Translations under genes and position numbers: made by a program
Shown: piece after piece, positions 1 through 7,104 of the stretch
Position numbering within the stretch: the first letter of the stretch is position 1
Layout of the letters: each line of letters begins with the position of its first letter
Notes under the pieces: model-generated
What the model was told of the DNA's origin: nothing
Database searches by the model: none
The model's input: the letters and a program-made list of their open reading frames with translations, nothing else
NCBI GenBank assembly: GCA_013151315.1
Contig: JAADIN010000012.1
Location: 1 to 11,227 of the forward strand
Length of the DNA stretch: 11,227 nucleotides
Reading direction: 5' to 3'
Origin: Planctomycetota bacterium
GTDB lineage: Bacteria > Planctomycetota > Planctomycetia > Pirellulales > Lacipirellulaceae

Positions 1-760
1 AAAGCCGAAACCGATCATCGATCGAACGACTCCACTCACCGAGGTAGAGGCCCTCGGAGTCGAGAGCAGTATCGGTTGGCTCGGAACTCAGGGGCATAAG
101 GCGGTTTTTAGGCTGACAGGCCTAGCAGCGTTGTTAATGTCCTCCTTGATGGTGTAATTTCATTTCAAGGGCGTCATGCCCACGAAAGTATCGGAAATTC
201 TAAAGGTATGGGCTTGCTTCCCCTCATAGACAGATTTTACCGATAACGACTCGGCTTGCAAGTCTTTGTTGAAAAAACCCTGGAATATCGCAGATGAGCC
301 CGCTCACCGACTCGATCGCATTGGTCGTGCCAAAAAATGGCGATCTGCGAACTTTGTTTCGCCCCTTGGTTTCCTCCGGGCTGAACACCGAGCACAAGGC
401 CCCCTCCTGCGAAGCCTCCTGCCTTTCGAAGCCACGCCAAAATGCCCGTTTCGGCGTTTTTCTTCTGAGATTTACCGCTCGATGGCTGATTTATAGATAG
501 GCAGGCAGTATCGGTCCGTCTCCCGTCTCGACCTACAGCGACTATTTTTGCCGCAACTCAGTAGGAAACAACACCTTACGCCATCCGAGCAAGAGCCTTC
601 GGCCTCCTTCGTCAGGCAGATAACCGCTGCCCAGCAGGGGCTTTTTTGACTTCATCCTGATGATGGTACGCTAACAATTTGACAGGGACGACTAGCTAAC
701 GGAATCGCAGGAGCAAACAAAGCTCTGGTCGTCTACCTCCGTTTAATTTTGGGATGAGGT
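1..760. other. Gene-free stretch at the left edge
   Basis: I see no supportable gene here. The open frames between about 237 and 500 are under 80 codons, overlap each other on both strands and match no family I recognise. A plus-strand frame is open from position 2 to a TAA at 155-157 (52 codons) and could be the end of a gene to the left, but its residues suggest no family. An 11-nt motif, GCAGTATCGGT, occurs near 65 and again near 507. A short hairpin (CCGAGG/CCTCGG) lies near 39-57. The stretch may be the 3' region of the neighbouring operon, decayed sequence or simple spacer. Confidence 0.5.
629..647 (+). terminator. Possible weak intrinsic terminator
   Basis: A 4-bp GC stem (GCCC/GGGC, loop AGCAG) is followed directly by six T residues. 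The form is that of a rho-independent terminator, but the stem is short and no plus-strand gene is visible upstream, so it may be chance. Confidence 0.2.
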
Positions 761-840
761 GTGAGCCGCACGGCGCTAGCCGCGGGTTTCGGAGCGTAGC
801 GGTATGCCCCTAGGCCCGACGCTAGCGCGTTGCGGCTCAC
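761..840. repeat. REP/BIME-like inverted-repeat element, copy 1
   Basis: Two 26-nt arms (761-786 and, reversed, 815-840) face each other across a 28-bp spacer. The arms agree at 22 of 26 positions. Each starts GTGAGCCGCA at its outer end and contains a small hairpin with loop GCTA. The left arm has the CGGC-GCTA-GCCG form and the right arm ACGC-GCTA-GCGT, so the four differences are two complementary pair changes. The outer flanks can add a few pairs (TTGGGAT with ATCCCAA). The element lies 34 bp beyond the stop of the minus-strand gene ending at 875 and could also act as a 3'-end structure for that transcript. Close copies occur at 6920-7067 and 7857-7956. Confidence 0.85.
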
Positions 841-874
841 CTCCATAATCCCAATTTTTAGTTATGCCAAAGTA

Positions 875-2929
875 CTAAAATCCGAATTCCCCGCCGAATC
901 CTTCCATCATCCCTCCCGGCCCGCCCAGACCGCCACGGGGGTTGCGTCGAGAATCTTGGCCCCCTTCTAGGGCTTGCTGATACTTGGCAACGGGCTCCGC
1001 GTCCTCAATCTCCCCTTGCAAGAACAACCGGCCGGCCGCGTCCATCAGCACGGCTCGCGTCGGTACGGTAAGATCCCGGTTGCGGTTGCTCAGCTTCTCT
1101 CCTCCACGGAAATCCAGCAAGGTAACGCCCGTCTGGAAATCGAATTCGGAATCTTGCTCGGTGGTGAATTTGTAATTTGACCAAATAACGGTTGCTTTCT
1201 CACGGATATTGATGACGCTACCGCGTGAAAAAAAGTCCGCACGGGCAATCTCCGCTGCGTACTCGCTGTTGAGGGCTTGGACGAGCAGTTCGGCTTTCGG
1301 TTCGACGTTGAAGCTCGACTCTTTGGTCGGTTTTGCACTGACTAGGTAGATGCGCGCCGGGAGGGGAACACTAGCAATGGGGCTCGGCTTGCTCCAGTCG
1401 GTGAAGCGGTAGGTAAGGCTCGCTCCCTTAAGCTTCCCGCGCCGCTCGGAGACGGTCGGGTCCAATGTTCCTTTTTTCGCGAGGTTGTTGTTCACGTCGC
1501 TGAGCACCAAACGGATCCGATAGCGATACTTCCGTCCCGGCGCTGCCGAGTTGTCGAAATAGCGGAATAACATATGCGAGGTGACGCCGTCCCAGGAGAA
1601 ATCTGACAACGCGGTTCCAGCCCGCCTCGTACTCATTCCGCGTCCCCCCATGCCGCCGGCCCCCATCTCCATTCCCATGCCCATTCCCATCTCCATTCCC
1701 ATGCCTCCCCCTCGCATGCCTCCTCCTCGCATGGGAGCTCCTCCGCGAGGTGATCCGCGCCGTGAGGAGCCCCTCTTGCCCGATCGAGTTCCTCGTCGAG
1801 CGCCTTCTCGATCCGAAATCGAGGGGCCGGCAAAAATATCCTCTTCGCCAGTCGTCTCGTCGATTTCTTCCTCAGCTTCCTCTTCCTGCGCATTTTCGTC
1901 GCGTTCCGAAAGAAGTGGCATCGAAGAGTGGCTCGCCTGCTCGTCCCACTCTCGCAAGATCAGCGGTGGCAACGGGTGGGTCAGAATAGGATGGTTGTAG
2001 TCGGGATCAATAACATCGGGCACGTTGACCGGATAGGTATCGAGCTTTTTCTCAATCGTTTTGCCGCTGGCAGACGCGATCGTTTTCCAATCGGCTTGTC
2101 CTGCGTCGGTGATTTCGGCGCGCTGGACCTGATAGCCACGATAGACAGGAAGGTCACGACGTGGGTCATAGCCTCGCGCGCTTTGCAGTGCGTCGTCGTA
2201 GTGCTGATTCTGTAGTTCGATAGGAACTTTGGCGAGCAGCGTCACCCAGGAGTCGGCCTTGACCTGTTCAAACCCCTGCAATTGAGCCCCAGTTCGAGGA
2301 TTCACAACGATCGTCCCGCCCTTTTTGGTCGCTTTTGCATCACGGCCCGCTGCGCCGCCTTCTGCTCCGAACAGTCCGCCTCCTCGTGGCCCTCCTCTTG
2401 GGTCCTCACCGCGATTACGCTGGCGTTGGTTTTCCCGTTCTTTTTTCTTCCGTTTCTCGTCTGCAATAGCTTGAAGTTGCTTTCTCGCGATGGTCTTCGG
2501 GTCGGAGAAGGCCCAAAGGCCTGAATCGCCATGCACTTCGAGATCTTCGGCCGTCAGCAGTTCCGGATCGGTACGCAAGCCGATCGGCTCGAGCAAGCGG
2601 CGGTTGAAGCCGTAGTCGTAGGGAGGAAATTGGCGTCGTGGAATTTCCTTCATCATTTCGCTGCTGACAGGCTGGGCGACGAGTAGATTCCCATCGTCTA
2701 TATTCCCTTCGTCATCGGCATTCCAACGAAAGCCCTTGATGTGGGCATCGGCGCGCGTGGCGAGCTGCTGCATATCTTCAGGATCTTGGTCGTCACCGAG
2801 GCGCTCACGACCAATGGCAGACCAAAGCAACCATGCCGCACATACCACGATGCCTGCCATGCCAATCTTCTCGCCATGAGCGAGCAGTAACCGCACGAAA
2901 GCATTGCCACCTTTTAGATTTGCCTGCAT
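875..2929 (-). CDS. Single-pass envelope protein with Gly/Met-rich linkers, third gene of the pilM cluster
   Basis: This 684-residue protein has a short cytoplasmic N-terminus, one membrane segment at about residues 22-39, and a long presumed periplasmic part. Visible regions in order: a charged Lys/Arg/Glu helix (150-173), a Gly/Arg-rich linker (174-196), a folded region (about 205-335), an acidic stretch (341-364), an Arg/Ser/Gly then Gly/Met-rich linker (376-432), a beta-rich region with FRYFD and the PGRKYRYRIRLVL segment (453-476) suggestive of an Fn3-like fold, a C-terminal beta region (596-645), and a Gly-rich end (664-684). The start at 2929 is supported by GGAG 8 nt upstream. It follows the 496-aa gene after 73 bp on the same strand. 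Its place in the cluster suggests a periplasmic partner of PilM/N/O, roughly where PilP would be, but I see no clear PilP signature, so the function is unassigned. It resembles uncharacterised planctomycete proteins as I remember them. Confidence 0.85.
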   Translation of the reverse strand: MQANLKGGNAFVRLLLAHGEKIGMAGIVVCAAWLLWSAIGRERLGDDQDPEDMQQLATRADAHIKGFRWNADDEGNIDDGNLLVAQPVSSEMMKEIPRRQFPPYDYGFNRRLLEPIGLRTDPELLTAEDLEVHGDSGLWAFSDPKTIARKQLQAIADEKRKKKERENQRQRNRGEDPRGGPRGGGLFGAEGGAAGRDAKATKKGGTIVVNPRTGAQLQGFEQVKADSWVTLLAKVPIELQNQHYDDALQSARGYDPRRDLPVYRGYQVQRAEITDAGQADWKTIASASGKTIEKKLDTYPVNVPDVIDPDYNHPILTHPLPPLILREWDEQASHSSMPLLSERDENAQEEEAEEEIDETTGEEDIFAGPSISDREGARRGTRSGKRGSSRRGSPRGGAPMRGGGMRGGGMGMEMGMGMGMEMGAGGMGGRGMSTRRAGTALSDFSWDGVTSHMLFRYFDNSAAPGRKYRYRIRLVLSDVNNNLAKKGTLDPTVSERRGKLKGASLTYRFTDWSKPSPIASVPLPARIYLVSAKPTKESSFNVEPKAELLVQALNSEYAAEIARADFFSRGSVINIREKATVIWSNYKFTTEQDSEFDFQTGVTLLDFRGGEKLSNRNRDLTVPTRAVLMDAAGRLFLQGEIEDAEPVAKYQQALEGGQDSRRNPRGGLGGPGGMMEGFGGEFGF
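1637..1735 (-). repeat. Gly/Met-rich coding repeat in the third operon gene
   Basis: On the minus strand this region codes for residues 399-431, almost all Gly and Met with some Arg and Glu. At DNA level it holds short imperfect tandem units, including a 15-bp unit present twice (1701-1715 and 1716-1730) and repeated CCATTCCCAT blocks. Such repeats can change length by slippage. The encoded stretch separates two folded regions and is probably a flexible linker. Confidence 0.7.
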
Positions 2930-2937
2930 CGTCAGAT

Positions 2938-2941
2938 CTCC
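2938..2941 (-). promoter_or_regulatory. Shine-Dalgarno site for the third operon gene
   Basis: GGAG on the minus strand sits 8 nt before the ATG at 2929. It fixes the start and supports translation as part of the operon. Confidence 0.6.
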
Positions 2942-3002
2942 GATTAAATAAGTAGGCAGTAGGCAGAATATGGACTACCAACTGCCGATGGCCAACCTTT
3001 TT

Positions 3003-4493
3003 TTAGGTGCCAGCCAGTTCGTTGCTATCTTCTGCACGGTTATCTTCTTCACGGCTGCCTTCTTCAGCACCCGGCACGTTGAGTATTTCTTTGTTGGGCT
3101 CTCCGTAGATGAGGACCACGCCTTGAATCTCAACCGTGGCAAAGTTGGGGTCTTCGAGTTGCCCTTGCTGACCGGAGGATCTCCTTCGACCTCCCGACGA
3201 CGCTCTGCCGCCTGTCGACCGAGATTTTTCTGGATTGATACGAAGCCATTTCACCTCGACAGGCAAGGGAGCGTTGGCACACTCGAGAAGCACTTGAGGA
3301 AGCCAGCGTTGATCCATCATGAGTATCATGTGGACAGGCAACTGGCGGAACTCGGCACTTAAGTTTTCTCCCGAAATCGGCTGTCCTGTGGGATCGAGAT
3401 ATCGGTTGGCAAGCACGTCGGAACCCTCGCCGCGTGGGCCGCCCATTCCTCCGCCCATTCCGCCGCCATACCCCATGCCTCCATCTCCGCCTCGGGGGCC
3501 CATGCCCATTTCACCACCGCCATATCCCATGCCCATTTCACCGCCCATCATGCCTCCCTCGCCTCCCATCATACCCATTCCACCGCCGCCAAGCCCCATG
3601 CCGGAAGAACCCGCAGCACCTTCTGCTGGCGGCATGTAGATTTTTCCTTGGCGTTGACTGCTTCCGATGGCGGGTCGACCTACTTGCAGCGTGACAATTT
3701 CCCGAACGGCCGTGTTGTCGGGGCGAGTCGCGCCGCGCTGTTTGTTGGTTTTGGCAATCACGTGCAGCAAGGTTTCGTAGACCCAGAGGTCTTCCTGAGT
3801 AATCCACACCTGATCGTGCGTCGGCATCTTGGCAAAGGAAAGTCGCGACTGCAAAGCCCCTTGATCGAGCCACTCGACCAAGTAATCGTCTTCTTCCTCT
3901 TCGCCAGAAGTGGAGCGCCTGCGACCCCCGGGGAATCCGCCCCCCAACCCACCACCAAACTCACCGCCAAACTCACCACCCATTCCCCCGAATCGGCTAC
4001 CTCCTGGCCGAGATCGCCCCCCTTTTCCGGTGGTTTTCCTGGCTTGGACGATCTCGAGCAAAGCTTCAAATCGATTCTGAATATAGTTTCGGTACAAACC
4101 TCGCATGTCGGAACTAATTTTATCTCGGAACTTTCGGCCTTCCATATGGTCGATGAATTCGTCGCCAAGCACATTGTCCTTCGGCCAATAGAGGACCTCG
4201 GTACGTTGATGTTCGTAGAGATCGCTCCACACTTGATAGACGCTCTCCCGTTGGTCGACAGTTTGCTTCAGATTACCCTGGATCACTTCTTCGTTGGGAT
4301 GGAACGCCTCTCTGCGGAGAGCTTCCAGAGCGCTAAACTGGCCGTTGATGGCGCTCTTCCGCGACGAAAATCGCGACTCGAGATCGCCGGCAGCCAAATA
4401 CCAACAAGTCACGGCCACGAGCGTACCGAGAGCGCTGAGCACCCAAAAACGCTGCTGCCAGAGGACTTTTGCGATGGCGCGTACTTGATCCAT
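3003..4493 (-). CDS. Single-pass envelope protein, PilO/GspM-like by position and layout
   Basis: This 496-residue protein has a short N-terminus, one membrane segment at about residues 16-34, and a helical, probably coiled region (38-152). A Gly-rich linker with the GGEFGGEFGG motif (155-193) follows, then an acidic patch (198-203) and a folded part with ITQEDLWVYETLLHVI (231-246). A long Gly/Met-rich linker (295-356) leads to a last folded part (about 365-470) with LPVHMILMMDQRWLPQVLLE and a closing VEIQGVVLIYGEP strand. A membrane anchor, then a coil, then alpha/beta halves is the PilO/GspM plan, but the protein is far longer than usual PilO because of the linkers. AAGGA lies 12 nt before the ATG at 4493. 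It sits 87 bp after pilM and 73 bp before the next gene, all on one strand. The PilO-like role is inference from context and fold pattern; sequence identity to PilO is not evident. Confidence 0.85.
   Translation of the reverse strand: MDQVRAIAKVLWQQRFWVLSALGTLVAVTCWYLAAGDLESRFSSRKSAINGQFSALEALRREAFHPNEEVIQGNLKQTVDQRESVYQVWSDLYEHQRTEVLYWPKDNVLGDEFIDHMEGRKFRDKISSDMRGLYRNYIQNRFEALLEIVQARKTTGKGGRSRPGGSRFGGMGGEFGGEFGGGLGGGFPGGRRRSTSGEEEEDDYLVEWLDQGALQSRLSFAKMPTHDQVWITQEDLWVYETLLHVIAKTNKQRGATRPDNTAVREIVTLQVGRPAIGSSQRQGKIYMPPAEGAAGSSGMGLGGGGMGMMGGEGGMMGGEMGMGYGGGEMGMGPRGGDGGMGYGGGMGGGMGGPRGEGSDVLANRYLDPTGQPISGENLSAEFRQLPVHMILMMDQRWLPQVLLECANAPLPVEVKWLRINPEKSRSTGGRASSGGRRRSSGQQGQLEDPNFATVEIQGVVLIYGEPNKEILNVPGAEEGSREEDNRAEDSNELAGT
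3432..3611 (-). repeat. Gly/Met-rich coding repeat in the second operon gene
   Basis: This codes for residues 295-354, made mainly of Gly and Met with a few Glu, Tyr, Pro and Arg. DNA-level periodicity is visible: a 27-bp unit beginning CCCATGCCCATTTCACC on the plus strand starts at 3499 and begins again at 3526. It is likely an extensible or disordered linker. Confidence 0.7.
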
Positions 4494-4505
4494 GGTTTGA
4501 TGTTT

Positions 4506-4510
4506 TCCTT
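4506..4510 (-). promoter_or_regulatory. Shine-Dalgarno site for the second operon gene
   Basis: AAGGA on the minus strand lies 12 nt before the ATG at 4493. The spacing is long but acceptable, and the site agrees with the chosen start. Confidence 0.45.
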
Positions 4511-4580
4511 ACGCAGTCTTGCGGTCTCAAAAAATCCGAAACTCGAAATGCCGTTTCATTACCCGCACGGGTCTTCTATC

Positions 4581-6737
4581 TCACCGGACCTCGTCTGACT
4601 CTTGCGCGGCTGCAGCTTCCTGTTCTCGCAGCCTTTGTTCAGCCATTTCGTGGCGCTCACTCTTGGTCTTAGGATGCCAGCAGAACTGCACGATGAAATC
4701 GTAACGTTTCAGCGTAATCAGTTTCGACTCTTCCTCTTCGGTATCGTCGATTCCAATTCCCGGGCCTAATCTTGCCTCGGGGCGGGCCCGGGCCCTCTTG
4801 CCTCCTAGCTCCGCCTCGGGGTCAATGATTTCGTCACGCAGTTTATCTCCCCACGCTCTCCAGGGATGGCTGATTCCCAGATCGACGAACGAGACCTTCA
4901 CCATTTCGTTTTTGTCGCCATCAGGCAGCTCGACAAACCCCTCCTCCAGGGTTTTGATGAGGGTGTTGTTGACGAACCGAGCCGTGTCGTTTCGCTTGTC
5001 AAGATTGTGGTAGTGATGGCCCGTCAGTTCGATGACCCAGCCAGGCCCCGCCAGACCGGCATCTCCGCCTTCAGCCGACTCTCCAGCAACGCCCTCGTCG
5101 AATCTGCCGTATTCCTCTTCCTCCTCCTCGCTCGGATCGCTGTCGGATTGCAAGCCGCGAGAATCAAGATACTGCTGTTGGACAAGAGAAATATACTCGC
5201 TTTGTACGTTGGCAAAGTGCTGCACGTCGATCGAGGAGATATGAAGCTCGTTGCGATTGCTAAAATCCTCGAGGGTATCTTTCCGCTCCTCAAGAGGGCG
5301 CAGATCCCGTGGCAGCGCGGCATCAATCGCTTTCATCAATTCGAGCCAGCGCATCCGGCCTTCGACGTTGCTTACCAAGTTTTGGCCGGTCTGCTGAATA
5401 GTTTCAAATGCCTCGTGAAGGGTCGAGCTTTCCGATTTGTATCCGGCCGAAACTCTTTTGACGTTATCCGCACTGCGCTCGGCGGTTTTCATTTCCTGCG
5501 TATCGGTTTCGCTCCAAGCGGAAACGTGGGTGAGGTAGTTGAAGGTCAAACCGACCAGGATCGCCGCAATACCCGCCACAGCCCACGGCTTCTTGGCGCG
5601 GATGAGCCGCGAGCGGACGATTTCCTCTGGCAGCAGATTCGTACCGATTTCGGAGGCCCCAAGGCCTTGGACGCACAGCCCATAGGAAACCGCGAAGCTC
5701 AAAATGTTTTCTTTGAATTGTGGTCGTGCTGCCGCGCTGCCGGCCGACAGACGTTCGAACTCCTCGATTGGCACAACCTCTTGTTCCAAATTTTGCGAGA
5801 GATAGCGCTGCAAGCCGGGCAACTTCATTGCGTTGCCCAGGGCAATCATTTCGCCAATCTTCGCCGTTTTCTCGATGCTCCTAAAATAGCCCAACGAGCG
5901 TTGGATCTCTGCCAGCAGGTCGCTAAACACGGGCCGCATCGCCTGGAAGACGGCCTTGGGATCGTCGGCCTGGGTCGCGTTGCGCTTGAGATGCTCTGCT
6001 TTGACGAACGTAAGTTTGAGCTCCTTACTGAGCATTTTCGTAAAATGGTTGCCGCCGATGGGGATGTTCCGCTGCCAGACGCGATAACCGTTGGTGACGA
6101 CCAAATCCGTGGTGTCGGTGCCGAGCGAAATGACGACCGTCGATTCTGGCGGGTTTTGTGGATCGTAGGCTCGCGAACGAAGATCTTCGAGACGATCGAA
6201 GCAAACATAGTTGTAGACGGCCAAGGGAGTCAGTTGAATCAGATCGACTTCGATACCGGCAGCTTCCAAGGGCTCCAGCGCCCGAGCTACCTGATCTCGT
6301 TTCATGGCAAAGAGCCCGACTTCTGGCTCGAGTGCGAAACCGTCTTCTTCGCTGCCGCCGGTCAGTTGCTGGTAATCCCAGACGACATCCTCGAGATCAA
6401 ACGGGATCTGCTGACGGGCTTCGTATTTGACGATGTCAGGAATCTTCTTCGATTCGACCGGCGGCAACTTGATGAAACGGGCCAAGCCGCTTTGACCTGC
6501 CACGGAGATCGCCACCCGATCGCCCACGAGCTCATTTCGCGAGAGAAACTGCTCGAGCGCCTCGCGTATGAGTTCCTCGGGCTCGGCCTCAGGTTGGGAG
6601 AGAATCTTGGGATATTCGATGTAGTCGAACGACTCAACAACGATTTGCTGATCGTCCTTTTCGTGCGCGCGACAGCGGAGCGCTTTGAGAGCGCACTGCC
6701 CAATATCAATCCCCCAAACGGCATTGCTCTTTGCCAT
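4581..6737 (-). CDS. pilM: Type IV pilus assembly protein PilM with fused PilN-like C-terminal half
   Basis: PilM is a cytoplasmic actin-like ATP-binding protein that docks to the pilus alignment complex by holding the N-terminal peptide of PilN. Residues 1-355 of this 718-aa protein are PilM-like: phosphate motif WGIDIGQCALKAL (8-20), the family segment KIPDIVKYEARQQIPFDLED (98-117), second phosphate motif ISLGTDTTDLVV (203-214), and ALGNAMKLPGLQRYL (299-313). PilM alone is usually about 350 residues. Here the chain continues with TNLLPEEIVRSR (366-377), like the PilN N-terminal NLLP peptide, a membrane segment (384-403), a coiled stretch (410-460), and a periplasmic part with MRWLELMKAIDAALP (462-476) and VIELTGHHYHNLDKRNDTARFV (568-589), as in PilN. 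Acidic low-complexity inserts lie at 532-550 and 666-670. GAGGAA 8 nt upstream fixes the ATG at 6737 over an in-frame ATG at 6779. GspL of type II secretion has the same overall plan and is the main alternative. Confidence 0.92.
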   Translation of the reverse strand: MAKSNAVWGIDIGQCALKALRCRAHEKDDQQIVVESFDYIEYPKILSQPEAEPEELIREALEQFLSRNELVGDRVAISVAGQSGLARFIKLPPVESKKIPDIVKYEARQQIPFDLEDVVWDYQQLTGGSEEDGFALEPEVGLFAMKRDQVARALEPLEAAGIEVDLIQLTPLAVYNYVCFDRLEDLRSRAYDPQNPPESTVVISLGTDTTDLVVTNGYRVWQRNIPIGGNHFTKMLSKELKLTFVKAEHLKRNATQADDPKAVFQAMRPVFSDLLAEIQRSLGYFRSIEKTAKIGEMIALGNAMKLPGLQRYLSQNLEQEVVPIEEFERLSAGSAAARPQFKENILSFAVSYGLCVQGLGASEIGTNLLPEEIVRSRLIRAKKPWAVAGIAAILVGLTFNYLTHVSAWSETDTQEMKTAERSADNVKRVSAGYKSESSTLHEAFETIQQTGQNLVSNVEGRMRWLELMKAIDAALPRDLRPLEERKDTLEDFSNRNELHISSIDVQHFANVQSEYISLVQQQYLDSRGLQSDSDPSEEEEEEYGRFDEGVAGESAEGGDAGLAGPGWVIELTGHHYHNLDKRNDTARFVNNTLIKTLEEGFVELPDGDKNEMVKVSFVDLGISHPWRAWGDKLRDEIIDPEAELGGKRARARPEARLGPGIGIDDTEEEESKLITLKRYDFIVQFCWHPKTKSERHEMAEQRLREQEAAAAQESDEVR

Positions 6738-6745
6738 ACCAAGAA

Positions 6746-6751
6746 TTCCTC
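6746..6751 (-). promoter_or_regulatory. Shine-Dalgarno site that decides the pilM start
   Basis: GAGGAA on the minus strand is 8 nt before the ATG at 6737. The upstream in-frame ATG at 6779 would add 14 residues that look nothing like a PilM N-terminus, whereas MAKSNAVWGIDIG is typical. Confidence 0.7.
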
Positions 6752-6788
6752 TGTTCCAGCAGACTCCCGGCCCTCTCACGCCAGCTTC

Positions 6789-6802
6789 ATTCTAGCCTAG
6801 AA
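6789..6802 (-). promoter_or_regulatory. Dyad overlapping a candidate -10 box of the pilM operon
   Basis: On the minus strand TAGAAT (6794-6789) matches the -10 consensus at five of six positions and lies about 50 nt before the pilM start. It overlaps a perfect 13-bp dyad, TTCTAG-C-CTAGAA (6790-6802), containing two CTAG tetramers. No good -35 box is seen 16-18 bp upstream. The site could be an operator over a regulated promoter, or chance. Confidence 0.3.
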
Positions 6803-6868
6803 CTGCCGGTTGTATAGGATTTCGCCTGAATCCTCCCCGCTTTTACGTCAAAGAGGTCAAAATAGCCA

Positions 6869-6883
6869 CGATCTGACAGATCG
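6869..6883. promoter_or_regulatory. 15-bp palindrome in the divergent pilM-cmk region
   Basis: CGATCTG-A-CAGATCG is a perfect 7+1+7 dyad in non-coding DNA between two divergent genes. That form fits a site for a dimeric regulator. No matching regulator gene is in the window, so the protein is unknown. Confidence 0.35.
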
Positions 6884-6919
6884 CCGGAGGAAAACCGTTT
6901 TTCGGACGATTGCAAAGAT

Positions 6920-7067
6920 GTGAGCCGCACGGCGCTAGCCGCGGGTCAGTAGCTGGGTAATGCTTTGCTTCCGCTGCCCTCCTCCGCTGCCCTCCTCCGC
7001 TGCCCTCCTCCGCTGCCCTCCTCCGCTGCCCTCCTCCGCTACCCGACGCTAGCGCGTTGCGGCTCAC
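6920..7067. repeat. REP/BIME-like inverted-repeat element, copy 2
   Basis: The arms (6920-6945 and, reversed, 7042-7067) are identical in sequence to those of the copy at 761-840: left CGGC-GCTA-GCCG type, right ACGC-GCTA-GCGT type. The spacer here is 96 bp and is mostly a 13-bp tandem repeat. The element sits between the divergent pilM operon and cmk, about 180 bp from the pilM start and 108 bp from the cmk start. Confidence 0.85.
6971..7040. repeat. 13-bp minisatellite, five full units plus a part
   Basis: The unit CCGCTGCCCTCCT runs at 6971-6983, 6984-6996, 6997-7009, 7010-7022 and 7023-7035 without a mismatch, then a 5-nt part at 7036-7040. It lies wholly within the spacer of an inverted-repeat element. 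Perfect identity of the units suggests recent expansion by slippage. Confidence 0.9.
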
Positions 7068-7104
7068 ACGAATCACTTCCTGCACGCAGGGCAGACGGCT
7101 CGCA

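Noticed and set aside
266..500. Two overlapping plus-strand frames of about 70 codons at the left
   Set aside because: They overlap each other and a minus-strand frame, have no clear ribosome site, and match no family I recognise.
761..840. Insertion-sequence end or complete transposon
   Set aside because: No transposase frame lies between or beside the arms and no target-site duplication flanks them; the paired-REP reading fits better.
4519..4555. Attenuator between pilM and the second operon gene
   Set aside because: On the minus strand GAAAC/GTTTC could form a 5-bp stem with TTTTTT nearby, but the stem is weak and AT-rich and the T run does not follow it directly.
3648..4598. A 316-codon plus-strand frame opposite the second operon gene
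   Set aside because: It is antisense to a gene with a membrane segment, a fitting start and an operon position, and has no domain signature of its own.
4866..6800. A 644-codon plus-strand open frame opposite pilM
   Set aside because: It lies fully antisense to a gene with clear PilM motifs and its own Shine-Dalgarno. Its translation has no recognisable domain; the opening is a side effect of codon use in pilM.
6971..7040. CRISPR-like array
   Set aside because: The units are 13 bp and directly adjacent with no unique spacers, so it is a minisatellite.
6843..7085. An 80-codon minus-strand frame through the repeat element and minisatellite
   Set aside because: Its GSGGGQRRRAAE-type repeats are just the translated 13-bp units, and the leading VSRNALASG is the translated repeat arm; the same peptide appears from the other element copy.
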